The notes under the pieces: generated by a model
Seen by the model: the letters and a program-made list of their open reading frames with translations, nothing else
Database searches by the model: none
What the model was told of the DNA's origin: nothing
Program-made: the position numbers and the translations under genes
DNA from: Paracoccaceae bacterium
GTDB lineage: Bacteria; Pseudomonadota; Alphaproteobacteria; Rhodobacterales; Rhodobacteraceae
Direction of reading: 5' to 3'
Assembly: GCA_025458985.1 (NCBI GenBank)
Contig: JALORM010000019.1
Location: 1 to 13,884 of the forward strand
Length of the DNA stretch: 13,884 bases
Shown here: positions 12,113 to 13,884 of the stretch, piece after piece
How positions within the stretch are numbered: position 1 is the first letter of the stretch
Layout of the letters: every line of letters starts with the position of its first letter

Positions 12113-13209
12113 GCCAGTGCGGCGGCGAGGGCGGTTTCCAGCGCGGGGATCAGCTCTTCCGGCGGCTCGCAGCCGACCGACAGACGCACGTACCCCGGCG
12201 GCACCGCGTCGCCCCAGCGTGCCCGCCGCTCGGCCGAGCTGTGCACGCCGCCGAACGAGGTGGCCGGGCGCAGGTAGGGGCAGGCGGCGATGAAGGCCTC
12301 GGCCGCGGCTTCCGACGGCAGCGTCAGCCCGATGAGAAAGCCCATCCGGGCCATCTGGGAGCGTGCCAGGTTGTGGGAGGGGTGGCCTGGCAGGCCGGGG
12401 TAGCGGACCTCGACGCCCGGGGTCGCGGCCAGCCGCACGGCCGCCGCCCCGGCAGTGTCGCACATCCGCGCGAAGCGGAGTTCCAGCGTCTCGAGACTGC
12501 GGTGCGTGAGCCAGGCCTCGAACGGCCCCGGGATCGCGCCCGAGATCCGCCGCCAGTCGCGCAGGGCGGCAACCAGCGCGGGATCGCGGCTGGCGGCATG
12601 GCCCATCAGCACGTCGGAATGCCCGCCGGGCGCCTTGGTGTCGGCCGCCACCACGATGTCGGCCCCATGGTCCAGAGGCCGCTGGCCGAAGGGGGTCATC
12701 GTGGTATTGTCGGCGATGACAAGCGCGCCCTCCGCCCGTGCTCTGGCCGCGATGTCGGCGATGTCGCAGAGGTCGAGCCCAGGGTTCGACGGCGTTTCCA
12801 GATAGACCACCCGGTAGCCTGCGAAGCTGCCCTCGGCGAAGCGGGCAGTGGGTCTCTGATCGACACCAACGCCGAAGCGTTCCAGCACCCGCTCGGCCAG
12901 CAGCCGGGTCACGTAATATCCGTCGGACGGGACCAGCAGCCGGTCGCCCGCCTTGAGCGTGGCGAACAGCGCGGCCGAGATTGCGGCCATCCCGGACGGA
13001 AAGGCGACCGCCTCGGCTGCCTCCAGATGTCCGAGCGCATGCTCCAGCGCCTCCCACGTCGGGTTGTCGGTGCGCCCGTAGACGGCGTGGCCGGTGCCGG
13101 CGCCGGGGGCGTGGTACATCGCGGCCAGGGTCAGGGGCGGCGGGAGCGGGTCGCCGGGGGCGAGGTCCCTTCGTCCATCCTGCGCCTCCTCCCGGGCAAG
13201 TCCCGACAA
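12109..13209 (-). CDS. Cys/Met-metabolism PLP-dependent enzyme (cystathionine gamma-lyase/synthase-like)
   Basis: A 366-residue fold-type I PLP enzyme of the Cys/Met trans-sulfuration family. Seen are V-Y-G-R-T-D-N-P-T-W (43-52, phosphate-binding Tyr/Arg), F-P-S-G-M-A-A-I-S-A (70-79), E-T-P-S-N-P-G-L (138-145), A-D-N-T (166-169, with the Asp that contacts the pyridine nitrogen) and T-K-A-P-G-G-H-S-D with the Schiff-base Lys192. The C-terminal S-F-G-G-V-H-S-S-A-E-R-R-A-R-W-G and V-R-L-S-V-G-C-E complete it. Members perform lyase, synthase or sulfhydrylase reactions on sulfur amino acids, and the exact reaction cannot be read. The start is uncertain. TTG at 13209 (AAGGG 6 nt upstream) is the only in-frame candidate before the conserved D-L-A-P-G-D-P. 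A better ribosome site precedes an out-of-frame ATG at 13178. Confidence 0.87.
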   Translation of the reverse strand: MSGLAREEAQDGRRDLAPGDPLPPPLTLAAMYHAPGAGTGHAVYGRTDNPTWEALEHALGHLEAAEAVAFPSGMAAISAALFATLKAGDRLLVPSDGYYVTRLLAERVLERFGVGVDQRPTARFAEGSFAGYRVVYLETPSNPGLDLCDIADIAARARAEGALVIADNTTMTPFGQRPLDHGADIVVAADTKAPGGHSDVLMGHAASRDPALVAALRDWRRISGAIPGPFEAWLTHRSLETLELRFARMCDTAGAAAVRLAATPGVEVRYPGLPGHPSHNLARSQMARMGFLIGLTLPSEAAAEAFIAACPYLRPATSFGGVHSSAERRARWGDAVPPGYVRLSVGCEPPEELIPALETALAAALA

Positions 13210-13336
13210 ATCAGGCCCTTGACACTATGCCAGTGCCTGCCGGGCGCAAGCCCCGGGGGCCCCGATTGCCGAAGATCGGGCCCGGGATGACGCAGGCTCG
13301 AGCGCCGGGCAGAGGCGCCGACAGCGCGAAAACGAC

Positions 13337-13380
13337 CCGGCACCGGACGTGCACCGGATGTGCACCGGGCGTGCACCGAC
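13337..13380. repeat. Four 11-bp tandem repeats containing GTGCAC palindromes
   Basis: The units are CCGGCACCGGA, CGTGCACCGGA, TGTGCACCGGG and CGTGCACCGAC, directly abutting with an 11-bp period. The last three contain the 6-bp palindrome GTGCAC at exactly 11-bp steps, close to one helical turn. They lie in the gap between the PLP gene start and the end of the membrane-protein gene. Too short and unspaced for CRISPR. Confidence 0.75.
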
Positions 13381-13398
13381 GCGGCGCGGGTCGGGGCG

Positions 13399-13419
13399 GC
13401 GGGCCTGCCTCAGGCCCGC
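13399..13419 (-). terminator. Hairpin enclosing the stop codon of the 105-aa membrane protein gene
   Basis: GCGGGCCTG pairs with CAGGCCCGC, a perfect 9-bp stem with a 3-nt loop. The TGA stop (13412-13410) sits at the tip of the stem. No T-tract follows. Its position at the gene end suggests termination or 3'-end protection. Confidence 0.45.
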
Positions 13420-13727
13420 GGGGCGCGGATCCGTCCCGAGAGGACCGCGACCACCCGGATCACCAGGATGTAGAGCATCCAGAGCATCAGCATCATCGAC
13501 ACGAGCATGGGCCAGAGCCCGACGGCCGCGGGGTCGAAGCGCACTTCGGGGATGATCCGCAGGATGAGGAGGCCGTAGGCCAGCGCCGGCGGCACCGCCA
13601 GCACCAGCCCCAGCCGCCCCCGGTCCGCCCCGCCGACCCGCACCGCATGCCGCGTCAGCGTGAACATGCCCCAGCCGATCAGGCCGAGGACGAACGCGAG
13701 GACAAGCCAGAGGACAGCGGGGGCCAT
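13410..13727 (-). CDS. Small three-helix membrane protein of unknown function
   Basis: A 105-residue protein, not recognised as a named family. Three hydrophobic stretches are at about residues 3-25, 40-58 and 72-96. They are separated by T-R-H-A-V-R-V-G-G-A-D-R-G-R and by R-I-I-P-E-V-R-F-D-P-A-A-V-G. The C-terminus is basic (R-I-R-A-P-R-A). The charge pattern suggests an inner-membrane protein. The ATG at 13727 has only AAGG nearby, so translation may be modest. It is divergent from the exported-protein gene at 13846, and its 3' end forms a hairpin. Confidence 0.7.
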   Translation of the reverse strand: MAPAVLWLVLAFVLGLIGWGMFTLTRHAVRVGGADRGRLGLVLAVPPALAYGLLILRIIPEVRFDPAAVGLWPMLVSMMLMLWMLYILVIRVVAVLSGRIRAPRA

Positions 13728-13792
13728 GGGTGCCTTGCACGGGTGTCAGGTCGCGCGGGAGGCTAGGCGGAGAATGTGGCGCCGGTGGGGCG

Positions 13793-13818
13793 GGAACGCG
13801 AGTCCGTTGGCCGGCGTT
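13793..13818 (+). promoter_or_regulatory. EcfG-type general-stress promoter upstream of the exported-protein gene
   Basis: GGAAC (13793-13797) and CGTT (13815-13818) are separated by exactly 17 bp. The implied start near 13825 leaves about 21 nt to the ATG at 13846, including the AAGGAG ribosome site. The spacing is the same as at 10407-10432. Confidence 0.6.
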
Positions 13819-13845
13819 GGGGGCAGAGACAACAAGGAGACAGCC

Positions 13846-13884
13846 ATGCCGACCCTCAGGACCACCCTCGCCGCCGTTCTGGCC
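13846..13884 (+). CDS. Start of an exported protein (partial, runs off the window)
   Basis: Only 13 codons are present: M-P-T-L-R-T-T-L-A-A-V-L-A, which looks like the beginning of a signal peptide. AAGGAG (13834-13839) is 6 nt before the ATG, and an EcfG-type promoter lies directly upstream. The product cannot be identified from this much sequence. Confidence 0.65.
   Translation, partial: MPTLRTTLAAVLA

Noticed and set aside
12047..13057. Open frame extending the cytochrome gene upstream
   Set aside because: It is a frame-shifted reading of the PLP enzyme gene. A signal peptide and ribosome site fix the cytochrome start at 12043/12046.
13337..13380. CRISPR-like array
   Set aside because: The units are 11 bp and abut without spacers, and no cas gene is present.

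Overview
The window is GC-rich, densely packed bacterial chromosome. It most likely comes from an alphaproteobacterium of the Rhodobacterales (Rhodobacter/Paracoccus/Rhodovulum-like). This is inferred from gene content (rplY, pth, ychF, DUF2332, DUF2237, DUF2200, DUF4342, a sulfhydrylase-like PLP enzyme), protein style and codon bias, not from a search. There is no transposase, integrase, CRISPR array or phage gene. No gene-free stretch exceeds 300 bases; the largest are 10700-10958 (cspA leader and promoter region), 1084-1295 (nothing recognised apart from the tRNA terminator at 1270-1286) and 13210-13409 (an 11-bp tandem repeat and a hairpin).

Layout. Positions 1-1083 hold a divergent pair: the start of an efflux membrane-fusion protein and its probable TetR repressor, separated by a nested palindromic operator. 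tRNA-Ser(GCT) and ychF follow on the minus strand. A plus-strand group is next: a PhnB-like VOC protein, trpA (no trpB in view) and an FMN-dependent L-lactate dehydrogenase. The end of the lactate dehydrogenase overlaps the end of a convergent MFS transporter by 47 bp. Then come rplY with a palindrome-rich leader, an IsdG-like haem monooxygenase on the minus strand, and an overlapping operon pth-DUF2332-DUF2237.

The right part (9.8-13.9 kb) looks like a stress and respiration accessory region. It has DUF4342, a 25-residue membrane peptide gene too short for normal gene calling, cspA, a 96-aa protein of unknown function, DUF2200, a periplasmic c-type cytochrome, a Cys/Met-type PLP enzyme, a three-helix membrane protein, and the first 13 codons of an exported protein.

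The most interesting signals are regulatory. Two exact GGAAC-N17-CGTT elements, the general-stress sigma EcfG consensus, lie in correct orientation about 30 bp upstream of the micro-membrane-protein gene and of the exported-protein gene. Two FNR/Dnr-like TTGAY-N4-RTCAW boxes lie 62 and 66 bp upstream of the cytochrome and DUF4342 genes, so this segment may be a small stress/oxygen-responsive regulon. I found no convincing wholly novel multi-gene system. The closest candidates are the EcfG-promoter/25-aa peptide/DUF4342 unit and the pth-DUF2332-DUF2237 operon of unknown-function genes.
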